A stretch of 64,000 bases of DNA from Straminergon stramineum (Eukaryota > Streptophyta > Bryopsida > Hypnales > Calliergonaceae). Below, piece after piece: positions 1 through 11,092 of this stretch; within the stretch, counting starts at the first letter, position 1, and every line of letters begins with the position of its first letter. Both the position numbers and the translations under genes were made by a program. The stretch spans positions 12,281,001 to 12,345,000 of the forward strand of contig OY987265.1 of NCBI GenBank assembly GCA_963920665.1, written 5' to 3'. The notes under the pieces were generated by a model that saw only the letters and a program-made list of their open reading frames with translations, was not told where the DNA came from and ran no database searches.

Positions 1-639
1 GAGTACGCACAAACCTTAAATACAATTCAAACGTGACGCCCGCTCAATCTTCAAGAAACGTCGGATCCAATTCAAGAATTGCAGTGCCATTCTAGTCTCA
101 ATACTTTTCTCCTAGTCTCAGATAAAAGAATCACATCTAACAAAACAACAAAACTCCCCAATTCCTCACTAAGCAAAGTCAAATAATAACGCGAATCTTG
201 CATCCCTCGTCCTTCCACTAATCAGCTCTTCAGAAATTTGCTACTCTCGTTCTCCGACATCATTCTATCATCTAATCAGCAGACAAAATCTCTCCAGTAG
301 CAAACCAAATATTCAACAAAGAAAAGTTTCAACAAACCAAAAATATTTCGTAAAACTGTGGAGAAAAGCGAAGAGAAGTTGAAATTTTTAAGGATCTAAT
401 GAATTTAAGAAAAATCGAATCAACAATGAGTGACAGTACCTGCGAGAATCGGAAGAATCGCACACCGTGGAATTCGACAAGAGTGGAGAAGACAAATGCG
501 TGTATGCAAGCGCAAGGACGATGGTAGAGAAGCTGGCATTTAGCCAGGTGTAGTGCAGCTCGGACCTATACTAATTATTCCTATTAGTGAGGGCACAAAA
601 TTAGTATCACCTGTAGAAAAAAGTTGTGAGAAAATTATT
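1..639. other. Unassigned sequence at window edge
   Basis: There is no open reading frame of note here. Base composition is moderate for the first ~540 bases and becomes AT-rich afterwards. On the minus strand, around 430-540, the sequence would read as a possible 5' leader with a donor-like CAG|GTACTG, so this may be the upstream end of a minus-strand gene lying to the left of the window. That is a guess from composition alone. Confidence 0.2.
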
Positions 640-1341
640 GTACAGGTAGAACCTCTCTCTTACTGTATAGCAGCCCATTGTGGTCAGAATTAGGAGTTCG
701 TACTCATGCCATTGTTAAAAAAAAATTCATTTTTCCCCACATAAAGACAAGTGTGAGAAACAATGAGAGTATTTGAAATTATATTTTTTTGACAAAGTAT
801 GAATTTGCTATGGATTTTTGAAGTGTTCAGCCCATCATGGCCCAAAAGAGTATGTAGACTACTCCTAAACCAATGAAATTTGTACCCATCATGCTCATCT
901 CACACACCTAAAGCAGTCACAAAAATTTCTAATGTGAAAGGCCTAAAAAAGTCACTTCCTACAATGAAATTACACAAAAAAGTTAGAAGTTCCTAATGCA
1001 GTCACTAATCACTCCATTACTATCAAGTAAGACATTGATTGTGGTCCAAATCTCATTTAGTAATAAAACCCATGATGGGATCTGAAAAAAACCATAATGG
1101 GGTCATTGCTTAGGTGTCCACTATGGGTCATCTGACCACAATGGGCTACTTTACCTTATTGCCAAGACTACGCACTAAGAGAGGTTTATGCATTTGTAGA
1201 GGTGCATTAATTCTCACTAACATGGCATCTAACTACACTATTTTTCATAAAAAAATCCTTGAAATTGGGCCCACCCATGAACCCTCTCTAGTGCATATTA
1301 TACACTAATAGAGTGTACAATAAGAGAGGTTCTACTTGTAG
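640..1341. repeat. Imperfect inverted-repeat element, possible MITE
   Basis: The sequence at about 641-668 (core GTAGAACCTCTCT) returns inverted at about 1314-1340 (core AGAGAGGTTCTAC). A second inner pair, GCCCATTGTGGTCAG at 673-687 and its exact reverse complement at 1132-1146, supports a real inverted structure. The right arm holds about 165 extra bases between the two pairs, so the arms are unequal. No clear target-site duplication was found and there is no coding sequence inside. It could be a decayed non-autonomous DNA transposon or a nested insertion. Confidence 0.4.
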
Positions 1342-3059
1342 TACAATACAAATGACCCTCTAAGATATCTTACAAGTAGGGGATTTTTAACTCATAGAGG
1401 ACTATGACATGTAACAAATAATATGTATTTCTTTTTTTGGATATTGAAAAATAATATATATTCTACCATATCATTTTTAGGGTTAGTCTAATATATAGAA
1501 AGGTATATTCATGAAAGGTGTTTTGAAGAATTAGTAATGTTTAACATCTAACATTTCTTTTTGAAGATCTAAAAGGGGTGGTGAAATTTTGTAACATTTA
1601 TGGAGGTAACAAATGTAGAGGATCATTTGTATTATAATATTTCACCTTGTGCTAAATAGTTTGATTTTGATAATTCCGTATCACATGCACCAATAGGATT
1701 AATTAGTACACTTCAATATTTTACATATTCACACAAATGGTGTTTCCTCAATATAGTCATATTTCCATTTTAAATTCTACACCAGCAAAAGCAAGGGACT
1801 TTATTCTAGCCCCAACCGCAATTATGTCTCTAAAATGAGCACTTAAACTACCTCTTTTAAGTTCCTCAATATCCCTAATACTTCCTTAAAGAGGACATAT
1901 AAAAGCTTTCTTTTAGGTTCCTTCCCAATCCCATTTTCAAATATTTTGTAGAGCAATCATATTCTTGTTTTGAGGTCATATATAGGCACCATATAATGTC
2001 AATTGACTCCTAAATATTGATTTTAGGTATCAATCCAAGTTTTTTCTTTTCACATTTTGAAATATAAATATAAATGGATATCTAATATATTTTGTGAAAG
2101 TCCTATATTCTTGCCTAAAAGTTTTAGATTTGTTACTCCAATTTTTATTGCCAAAATCCTTGAAATGTGAAAATAAGGCCCCCCTTTTATACATCATCAC
2201 TCTTCTTTTGGGGTACAAGGATGAAGGAAGACTACACTTGGTAGCTAAATGGTAATACAAGTATGTTGCCAATGAATGCGTAAAATTTAGTGCCATATAT
2301 ATTACAAACTTCAACATACTTAGATGTCAATGTTTAGTTTGTAGGGATTAAAATTGAATCTATGAAGAATTTAGAATTTTATTAATAGAATTTATAAGTT
2401 TAATCTTTAAATGATAGAATTGGAATTTTACATTGAAAATTTTAGAGCTAAGTTTAACCCCTCACTCCCAAAAGGGACGAAATATGTCCCTTTTTTAGTG
2501 TATTTTGAGATACTCCAAGTGTTGAGGGGTTAAGATGCCACATTCAATCTTGAAAGACACTTAACACAAACCATTAGGTGAAAAAGAATAATTGTGATAA
2601 AGAAATGGACCAATTCGATCACAAATTGAAATAAATGTATTTGACTTTATTTTTCTTAGAAATATTTTGCCTAAAAAAAATATTCTAAAATTAAAAAATG
2701 AATTTTCAAAAAAAAATTTAACCTCTAAAGTTCCAATCATGTCTCCTTGAGGGACAAAATGGATTTCAAGTAGGCTCATGTAACCTTAATTTTTGAAGTA
2801 ATTTTCTAAATTTTTTTAAGAAAGACATACATTAGCTTTTGAGGAATATTATCTTTATTTCAATGAGTGCCCAAGAGAAAAGGTTATGCCATGATAAACT
2901 CAAAACAAAGGAGATCTAGTAGCCAAAAAATATACAAAAAATGGAAATTGAATTAAATTTTTTTCTCATAAATTATAGTTTATTCCACACATTCAAAAAG
3001 CTTTTATTCATTCCATTTGGACAGTGATGTAAAAAGTTATGGAACTTTTTATTCAATGG
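1342..3059. other. AT-rich intergenic DNA
   Basis: I see no gene in this stretch. The few short open frames lack coding composition. The only structure found is the small TTAA-flanked element at 2454-2533, listed separately. The rest is A/T-rich sequence with homopolymer runs. Confidence 0.6.
2454..2533. mobile_element. Miniature TTAA-flanked inverted-repeat element (72 bp body)
   Basis: The body runs 2458-2529 and is flanked on both sides by TTAA. The left end is CCCCTCACTCCC and the right end, reverse complemented, is CCCCTCAACACT, so the first seven bases are a perfect terminal inverted repeat. TTAA target duplication with ends starting CCC is the signature of piggyBac-superfamily elements. 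Three longer candidates with the same layout occur in this window (8562-8791, 8788-9374, 25168-26410). Being so short, chance is a real alternative. Confidence 0.4.
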
Positions 3060-3518
3060 ACAATTATAGAAACTTCTTGAGAAAATGATATTTTAGATTC
3101 GTTTTTGTCGCGAGACGTAAACTCGGAATCTACTGGGTTAGTATAAAATAGGTCTATAATAGTATAGAATTTTTCAAAATTTCCAATAGGCAAACAGAAT
3201 TGGAATCCTCTTAGCGTAGACATCGTATTAAGGCTGAGAGGATGATCCAGGTGTTTCGTAAAAGGATCCAAGATGGATCCGAATTCCAGAAACCCGGATA
3301 GCGACAACCTACGGTCTAGAGTTCCAGTCTAGGAATCTAGGGAACCATTACGGGTAAACGGTTCGCTTCTGGAACAGTCAGAAGAATGACGGGTACTTAA
3401 CCCCGCCACTCCCATTTCTCCTCCCTCTTTCTTCAACACTGGTTTTGCGCTCGTATAGTTGAGTGAAAGAGTGGTGAGTTAGTGATCATTTTAGTAGATC
3501 AGTTAGTTCTGGTTTACG
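3060..3518 (+). other. Leader of the decayed transposon-like ORF
   Basis: Base composition rises sharply from the AT-rich flank at about 3100. The stretch is full of the motifs GGATCC, CCGGA and TCCGAA that also fill the following ORF and its trailer, so it appears to belong to the same element. There is no ORF. No long terminal repeat was found when it was compared by eye with 5505-6560. Confidence 0.4.
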
Positions 3519-5504
3519 ATGGCAAAGGGAGATATCCGGAAACCCTTAGTTACGGCACGGATGGTCTGTCCAACCATTTCGGAAAGGCTGAGAGAGCGGT
3601 CGCAGCTAGAAGACGACTTGAGCAAGATAGGATGTGTTGACCTGTTCTTGAGGCCATGGACTGTGAAGAACAATTGGATGATTCAGGAGCTCGTAGTAGG
3701 AGCTCCGAATCAGTATGAGTTGATAGTAAGGGGGCGACCCGGAACTTGGAGAGATGAGGTTTGGGCCAAGGTTTACGGATTCCCCAAGAAGGGATCTGGA
3801 TTAGCCTCTCGAACGGATAAGTTCGCGGTAGGAAAATTTAGGAATGCAACCCATTCTAAGGAGGGGTATGCCATCAACGACTGTCTAGATGGAAGGTAGA
3901 AGCAGGTCCTAGAGTTTCTTATTTTGATCTTATATCCGGAAAAGCCTACCCGGGTTATGGTTACGGTAGCCAACACCATTTTTGGTACAATGGAGGGTAG
4001 ACCGGTCAACTAGGGCAAAGTCATTGGAGGAGTAGTCTCCAAGCTTGCCGCCAATGTAGGAAAGGCTAAGACTAGCCCAATTGGTCCTTACCTGTTCCAC
4101 CTCTACCATCATGTAGAACTTTTGAGTGATGCAGAAATGGTAGAGTACAACACCGGATCCACAATCCTGCATTACGGCCTCACGGACGAAGTGGAGGCAG
4201 AGGAGCCGGCATTCGAAGAAGAGCCAAAAGACGAGGAGCAGCTCATGGATCAGAGACGAAGGAAATCCACTGATCTGTCTTCACGAGGGAAACTCCCTGT
4301 TCCGGAGAAGGTTCTAGAGGAGCCAGAGGAAGACATTTCTGGGTTCTTCAAAACCGGATTCAGTTGGGTCTTGCAGGCGCAGGAGTACCATGAGAATTTG
4401 TCCAATCTTCTTAAAAGGATCAAGAAGGAGTTGAAGGTCGAGCCACAGGACATACTCGACGCCGTGAAGAAACTTCCGAATCCGGAAGAGCTGGGATGGA
4501 AGGAGAAGCAGATTGAAAATCTGAAGAAAGAGAAGATTAACCTTCAAGCCAGGTTGAGTTGGGCATAAGGGGAGTTAGCCACAGTGAAGCAGAGGGAGAA
4601 AGAAGCTCTACAGCTCGTTAAGAATCGATCCGGTCTGGTGGATAGACCCGCGGATCTCGTTGTCAAGGCCTCTCTCGTCTAAAACCGGCTAATAGAGGAA
4701 TGACATCTCACCGGATCCAAAGTGGTCCGATTCCTGGTCGATTTCTCATCGAGGATGGATTTCGTGCTGAAGGAGATGCGCTAGCTCCTATGGCGGATTG
4801 ATCCGGACCATGTCATGGATTTTTCCCATTTTTCGGAAATCCACTTTAACACGGAAACTCCAATGAAGTTGATGAAATCATTGCCACTGCCAGCCAGACT
4901 AGAAGTCCCTAGAGAGACTCTCCGGCATTCAATCGAGCCCTTCTCAACTCAGTTGGAAAAGACCATCCGGGGGAGCGTGAAGACAACATGAGAGTTAGCC
5001 AAATAGTCGGATGCAACACGAGAGTTGGCGCCACCGGAAGTTACAGTCTCGCCACCGATCTCGACAATCCGTCCTCTTGAGAAGGAAAACTTACAGACAC
5101 CCAAGTTGCTTATCCGGAGTGACTTGGTGGACCGGATTGGAGGACTGTTGAATCCGATCCGGACTCATCCGGAAAGCTTTTAGCATATGCAGCAGCCGTA
5201 GATAAGGTAGGAGAGGACCACCATCGCTTTGGATGAGACCTCTTTAGGAGAAGAAGACGAGAGAGAGGTCACTCAGATTGAAAAATCTGAGGAAGAAAAA
5301 TACCAAACCGGATCAGGGGAGGAAGAAGAGGAGGAGGACACGGAAGAGGAAGACTCACCTCCGGAAATCCGGAAGATCCAGACCCAGGCAATGTTGAGGA
5401 CGACTCCGGTGAAGGCAACTCCAAAAGCAACTCCGAGGGCGTCCATCCAAGCACCATTAGGTCAAGGCGGGAGCAGTCAAAAGAAGGCACGAAAGGTGAA
5501 GTAG
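3519..5504 (+). pseudogene. Decayed transposon-like ORF (661 codons, 11 in-frame stops)
   Basis: A single reading frame runs from the ATG at 3519 to the TAG at 5502-5504. It is interrupted by in-frame stops at 3897, 4011, 4566, 4680, 4701, 4782, 4989, 5004, 5181, 5199 and 5208, yet contains no frameshift. Protein-like composition persists throughout. A folded N-terminal part (~codons 1-200) includes VYGFPKKGSGLASRTDKFA. A Lys/Glu-rich, coiled-coil-like middle lies at about codons 300-385. The C-terminus is strongly acidic (Glu runs at 5280-5355) and ends in a basic KKARKVK tail. I do not recognise the family; the style fits plant transposon-associated proteins of unknown function. Every stop can be explained by C-to-T change in CAG, CAA or CGA. 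GC content and CCGGA richness set it apart from its AT-rich flanks. Confidence 0.7.
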
Positions 5505-6560
5505 TTAGGATTGCACTTAGTTAGGATTTGAATTTTGAATCTGATCTGGCTTTCCAAGCGTGGCCCGGGTTCTGGATTTTTAGAATTTGACTTTCCGAGT
5601 TTCTCGAGAAGTCTGTGATTGGTCACCTGGATTTCCGGGTGGATTTTTGACTTTGGAGTTTTGAGTTTTAAGTGGAGGGCAGGCTTGTTGTCCTCTCATT
5701 CCATCCTAGTGCGTATAGTTGCTATCTTGTCATCCTTTCTTTAATCTGAGCCACCAAGTGGACATTTAGGAATTGATCTGTCGTATATCCAACTTTCCTA
5801 TGTTTGTTTGTGAGAGAGTTGAAGTGTAAAAGAGAGGAGGAAGAAAGGAGGAATCCGGATCTGAGGTGATTGGATCTGATTTGGGAGGGAATGTTTGTGA
5901 TGTAGTTTAGACTTGTGAATACGGTCTTGTGCATGGTGCCTTTAAAACACTAGAACGGAAATCCGGCAAGGAGTGGGGTAGGTGCGAATCCGAAATACTA
6001 GGGAGGGTTCCGTGCGAAGATAAGCAATGGCCAGCGGAAAAATCCCCATCCTATTCTCCCTGGAAGGTCTTCCAGACCTTAGGATCAGTCTAGTGAACGA
6101 CTAACAATTCCCCATTGGTTCTGGTTTCTGTTGATCTGTCATTGTAGTGGACAGGACTTATTACGGCTCTGAGTGACCTGCCTTCTAGATTGGCCATCCG
6201 GGAAGTTGTGAGAGTGTTTCTTGGTCTGATCTAGAACAACATTTGGTCTAAGTGTATTTTTGTGTAGTTTAGAGAGAGAAGAGAGTGTGAGGTATACGAG
6301 TGGTGAGTCCTACCCTTCTACAAGATCAAAGGCGGACCCTTTGAGGGTAAAACAGAGGCACCAAAAACCAATGTGTGAGAGAAGTGACGGATCCAAATTC
6401 CGAAAAGGAGTGGATTCGGATTGGATTCCGGAAAGGTAGTAATCCGGAAAAGAGAGAAAAGAGGTGAATAGAGAGCTTAAGTTGGTAATACGGATAATCT
6501 TGGCTTGCAGCAATAGTCTAGAATCCCCTAGGATGATATTTCGAGTCATTTTATGACGTT
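5505..6560 (+). other. Trailer of the transposon-like element, non-coding
   Basis: Continues the base composition and CCGGA/TCCGGAT motif density of the preceding ORF to about 6550, where the sequence drops back to AT-rich intergenic DNA. No coding frame is supported. The ends of the element could not be fixed: neither terminal inverted repeats nor LTRs were seen between 3060 and 6600. Confidence 0.4.
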
Positions 6561-8561
6561 TTGGTGTTGTAATGGTACTTATGCTCCACTATGTGTACGA
6601 CAATTTTTTTAATCAATTTTCATGATTTTTCAAAAAACAAAAGTTTCAAAAAGTTCAGATTCGTGTGTTTTCAATTCCATCTTGGAGCTATTAATAGTTT
6701 AGTCTTCCCTTCAATCTTGAACCTACTTTTACTAAACAATTTTTGAATGAATGAAAATCATGTAAGTTGTTATTTTTGAATTTTTTTTCATAGACTTTCA
6801 ACTCAAATCTTCAACATACAAAATTTTAATTGAAAATTTTTAGTGAAAAAATTTTAAGTTAAGAAGATTCAAATAATCTCGCATTGAACATATTCAAAAA
6901 CTTGTTTTCTTCACTTTAAATTCTTATATCTTGCAATCTACAAGGTGACAATTTTTGAAATTTCTTCCACATTCTTATGCTAGTTTTGTGCAAGATGTTT
7001 AGTTTCAGTTAAATATGCAAAAAATAAATGTATAAAGTTTTTTGCTCCTTGCAATAGAAATGGCAATTTTGAATGGTTTTTGATGGAAAAGGCCATAATA
7101 CTTCAAGAGTTAAATTTTTTTGTTGAAGGAACATTCAAATGGGAATCATTATGAGGAATAGAAAAAATAATTCAAGGGGTTCATTTTTGAGACTAGGCAA
7201 CCTCTAGGTCCAAAAGAATTTGAATAGCTAGGATGTTGTCAATTACTAAATGCATTTCTATATGTGTTTACATCTTGGAATTTAGAAATTGGAATGCCTA
7301 GTAGTGTCTATACAATGACAAAGTGACACTTCAATGATTTCAAAGTAACAATACTAGATGGAAGTTACATTATAATTTTTCATCTATTTCTCATATGGTT
7401 GTGATCTAGGGCCTATAATGGTTCTAATTTCCAAATGATTATTTAAGAAAGTGGGCTACATCACTTGTTTTGATATTTCTTTGAGTGTGCTTGTAGAAAA
7501 TGATGATGGGAATTTGCTTATTGAAATATTATTGAATGTGCTACATAAGATTGTTTTTTTTACTATATATTAGAAACTTTTAATTCTTACTATATCTTAG
7601 TCTCAATTTTAGCCTTATAAATGATCATATTTCTAATCAAATCTTACCAACTATAGTATCTATTACATTTTGAAATTTTGAAAAATTCTAGATTTATTAT
7701 GTATTTTATTGCAATTTGAACTTTGGCCTAATAACTATGGAGTATGATTTATCAATTTTCTAATTATCATATGACAAAAAAATCGGTTCAGACAAAAATG
7801 AACCAAAGTATAATATACACATATCCTAAAATATATAGCTTTTTTAAGCAAATATTGAATTTGATCTAAATTATCTTCACTTCTATGCAAAAGCTAATGA
7901 TAATTTCAAATTTTAGTACTAAAATTTGAAAATATTGTGACTTATAGAAGACTTGTCATTTCATCTCTAAACAAATAAAGTAAGCATATATATATAAATT
8001 GTGAGAGTATTACTTGACTCATTTTTCAAGTAAGATCCTACTTAAACATCTTTAAAATAATTCACTATAAACTACAATAAAGCCTAATGAATTCATTTGC
8101 ATTGCAACAATTCCAAAAGGCTTTCATCAAACTAGATGGTTTCATTGAGAAAATGCTTAAATTTCATTAGAGTTTTGTAAAAATGAAGAAATGAAAAACT
8201 CAAGTGATGGATGAAATCCAATCATGTATACTTGTAAAACATGAGTATATAGAAAGGAACTTTGAAGTTTGAAAAAAGTAGTTATAGACTTGTTTTCCAA
8301 AGTCAACCCTATAAGGATGTGGTGGCCCTAAAAGGTCCAATAGATGCATGACTTCAATGTTAAGTGTCAAAACAAAGAATGCACCTATTGGTCCAATAAT
8401 CAAAGCATCTTGATGACTATTTTGATTATGTGAGGTTGACATCCTTCCAAGGTTAACTCTGTAAGGACATGACATTGCAACCCAAAAGTGGTTGAGAGAT
8501 GACTTTTCAAATCATTGTGGAAATCACTTGCGTGCAAGTTTGAATTTCATTGCACTAATAT
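6561..8561. other. AT-rich intergenic DNA
   Basis: Very AT-rich sequence with no supported gene. Open frames here are short and of low-complexity composition. No repeat structure stood out by eye. Confidence 0.6.
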
Positions 8562-8791
8562 TTAACCCTTGAACACCGGGTCGGTGACCGTGGAAATCAG
8601 CCATTTTGGAACTGTGTGACATCATCGACTTTAAAAAAATTAAAAATACTCATTGGGAGTCAAACTACTGTAGAAGATCTCCCCTTTACACCCCTAATTC
8701 TGAGGATGAATAGTTGCAATTTTGTCCTACAGAGGAGAATTCCTTGACGTTCATCGAACAAAAAATGTCCGCCGCGTCGTTTAGGGGTTAA
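8562..8791. mobile_element. TTAA-flanked element A (222 bp body)
   Basis: TTAA at 8562-8565 and 8788-8791 flank a 222-bp body. The left end starts CCCTTGAACACCGGGTCGG and the right end, reverse complemented, CCCCTAAACGACGCGGCGG; about 13 of 19 positions agree. TTAA duplication plus CCC ends resemble piggyBac-superfamily elements. It carries no ORF and would be non-autonomous. It shares its right TTAA with element B, which makes a perfect 20-bp palindrome at the joint (8780-8799). Confidence 0.5.
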
Positions 8792-9374
8792 CCCCTAAAG
8801 GACCAAGTGTCCATTCAACGTACGCAACAAATCTCGGGTAGGCTCCCACGAAATCATTTTTAGTCGGATGTTCATGGAATTTGGACTTGATGTGTAACCA
8901 TATATCCCCTTTCTGAAAATCTAATTTTTTTTCCGATCAGGTGCTTGGATCAAAAGTTATGCTGCCCTGAACTTTGTGGGCAGCTCGGGCAGCTTCGAGA
9001 AGCATGTGTAAAACTCTTCCTATGATTTTGAAATTTGGCGTGTGTGTAGCTTACATGATCCAAGGTGCAAATGTCAAAAAAAAAATAACCTTGTTTAATG
9101 TAAGAATCTCATTCTAGAAGGAGTTAAAGTTTGTAGGCCATGTCAGGCAAGGTTGGAAAAAAACTTTTTCACCTAACTTCAAACGTTATAATCTTTCAAT
9201 AATGGTCAAAGTTTCTCAAATTTTTTCCACATGTTCCCAAAGAAGTCTAGTTCAAATTTTTATGGTTGAATTTTGAAAAAAAAAGTTTTTTTTTCATTTT
9301 TTTCTTGCTGCCCTAAAAAGTGGCAGTTTTTGACAATTTCTGCCCCAAATGTGCCTCGGTCCTTTAGGGGTTAA
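8788..9374. mobile_element. TTAA-flanked element B (579 bp body, perfect 13-bp TIRs)
   Basis: The body runs 8792-9370. Left end CCCCTAAAGGACC and right end GGTCCTTTAGGGG are perfect 13-bp inverted repeats, and each is bounded by TTAA. No ORF is present, so it is a non-autonomous element needing a transposase from elsewhere. The internal sequence is AT-rich and resembles in style the interior of the 25168-26410 element, but I could not align them. The piggyBac-like assignment rests on the TTAA target and end sequence only. Confidence 0.6.
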
Positions 9375-11092
9375 GCAACGACATCCTTTCTACAGTAGTA
9401 CTAGTACTGATGCACCTATTGGTCCAAAAATCAGATCAACTTTGGGCAAAGTACCTTGGTGATTGGTCTTATACTTGTTTCGGGGTTAGTGAAAGGGTGT
9501 ACCAATTGACAAATTTTGATGGAAAGCGCAACAGCGCAAGTAGGGTGTGAGCAATCAGAGACGGAGGGCTGAGGAATGGATCAACGAGGAATTTGTTCGC
9601 GCCGCATTCTCTCTCCGTCGCAAAGGCCGCCGTCCCCTTCAGTTGAAGCAGGCAGACCATCCAGAAGAAGCTAACGTAACGAGCTTGCCTGCCACAAGAA
9701 AAGAGCATCGTCGCTAAAATTCCGGTACAATAGTAGAATGAAATCCAGGCACACGTGCACACGAATTGCGTTCATTGAGAGGCACAGCTCCCCAAACGAT
9801 AGGCCTCACTAGGGTTTCGATTCGTTCTATTCGCACCAGGACTCCAGAGTCCAGAGAATCATTTTCTGGGCCATATATCATAGCATAGGAGTAAGAAAAT
9901 CATTTATCTTATTAGTCCGGATCAAAATTGAAAAATCTTTCTGCAAGCGGCATCTCCAGTAAGGTACTGTAGTTTTTATCAAATGTCTGCCTGACTCTTT
10001 GGTCGGTACTTGCCATTACTTTGTCCTGCTCGTCGCAAGATCCTCAGCGTTGTGCTGTACAAGAAACTCCACAGAAGCATTGAGTAGCTTGATTAAGTAG
10101 CTTTCATCGAGATGAATTTTGATAGTTAGAGGCAGTCTGTATCGATAATTTCCCGAATAACATTTGGTGTACACTGTCGAAGCAGTCAAGGTGGATGCGT
10201 ATTCTCCACCTACCCGCTGCTTTTTTATTCCCTTCACATCTGGAGCCATGAAAGACAGAGAGAGTCGTATATAACAAGAGCATGGAGTTCGTGTGAGGAC
10301 TTGCCATCGAGCATGCAGGGGCCATTGACCTTGCAAGGCTACTTTCCGGAAAGTTAGGGCGGGCGACATTCTGGTGCTGTCGTGGCTAATTTCTGTGTGA
10401 ACGCTCGAGGGCAAAGCTGCTTGAAAGGAGGAGCCCACATTTCAAAGGGAGGTGTGCGGTGTGTCTGCTGGTTCGGTCCTCTGGAGGATGTGGACTTGTC
10501 ACCGACCTACTAGCGATGGGGAGAGTGCAGTAGCAAGTGATTAGGGTAGCTCTTCTTGGATTCAGGGCTCAACATGCTGTTATTCGATGAGTTTCCGAAA
10601 CGCCGTTTCTATTGCACGCTCCAGCTTCTAGGTGGAATTAGTTGCGGCATTGTCGAAGGATCCTCGTTCTTAATTCGAAGGAAAATTATTTGTAGCGTGG
10701 ATCGATGCTGCGAGGCAAGTTACTCTGTTTGGAGGCTCGGGATTTTACATCAAGCTTGCCGTATTTTGGAGGGTAGAAAGAAAGCCGGGCCTGGCCTCTT
10801 AGCTATAACTCCTCTCGTTTTTGCTTCAATTTTTGAGTATTTAGTATCTTAGAAATTGACATTCAGCTGTTTCGGAGACGATCGAGTGAGAATTATGACT
10901 GTGAGGTAATCTTCTACCTGGAGGCATCAACAGCCTGGGCTACTCTTCTCAGATGTGCGCCATTCATGATCCGATTGCGAGGACCTGGACGACCTAGCAG
11001 TCCAATAAAGTATTGCACAGGTGGCTTGTCAACAATCGAAGCAGTTGGAGTGTTTCTCCGGAAGTAGTTAAGAGTCTGCAAATTCGGTTGCC
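9375..11092. other. Region upstream of the first receptor kinase
   Basis: Moderate GC sequence with no convincing gene. A minus-strand frame from an ATG at 9708 to 9469 begins with a signal-peptide-like stretch (YVSFFWMVCLLQL) but has no donor site where one is expected and no recognisable domain. A minus-strand frame at 10016-10438 has no ATG at its start and no known motif. The stretch probably holds the promoter and 5' leader of the kinase gene beginning at 11093. Confidence 0.35.

Noticed and set aside
3060..6560. LTR retrotransposon interpretation of the decayed element
   Set aside because: No matching terminal repeats, no protease, reverse transcriptase or integrase motifs were found in any frame.
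9469..9708. Minus-strand frame with a signal-peptide-like start
   Set aside because: Hydrophobic start looks attractive, but no donor site or following exon exists in the AT-rich DNA beyond, so a gene is not supported.
10016..10438. 140-codon minus-strand frame upstream of receptor kinase 1
   Set aside because: It opens with GTG, not ATG, shows no recognisable motif or splice support.
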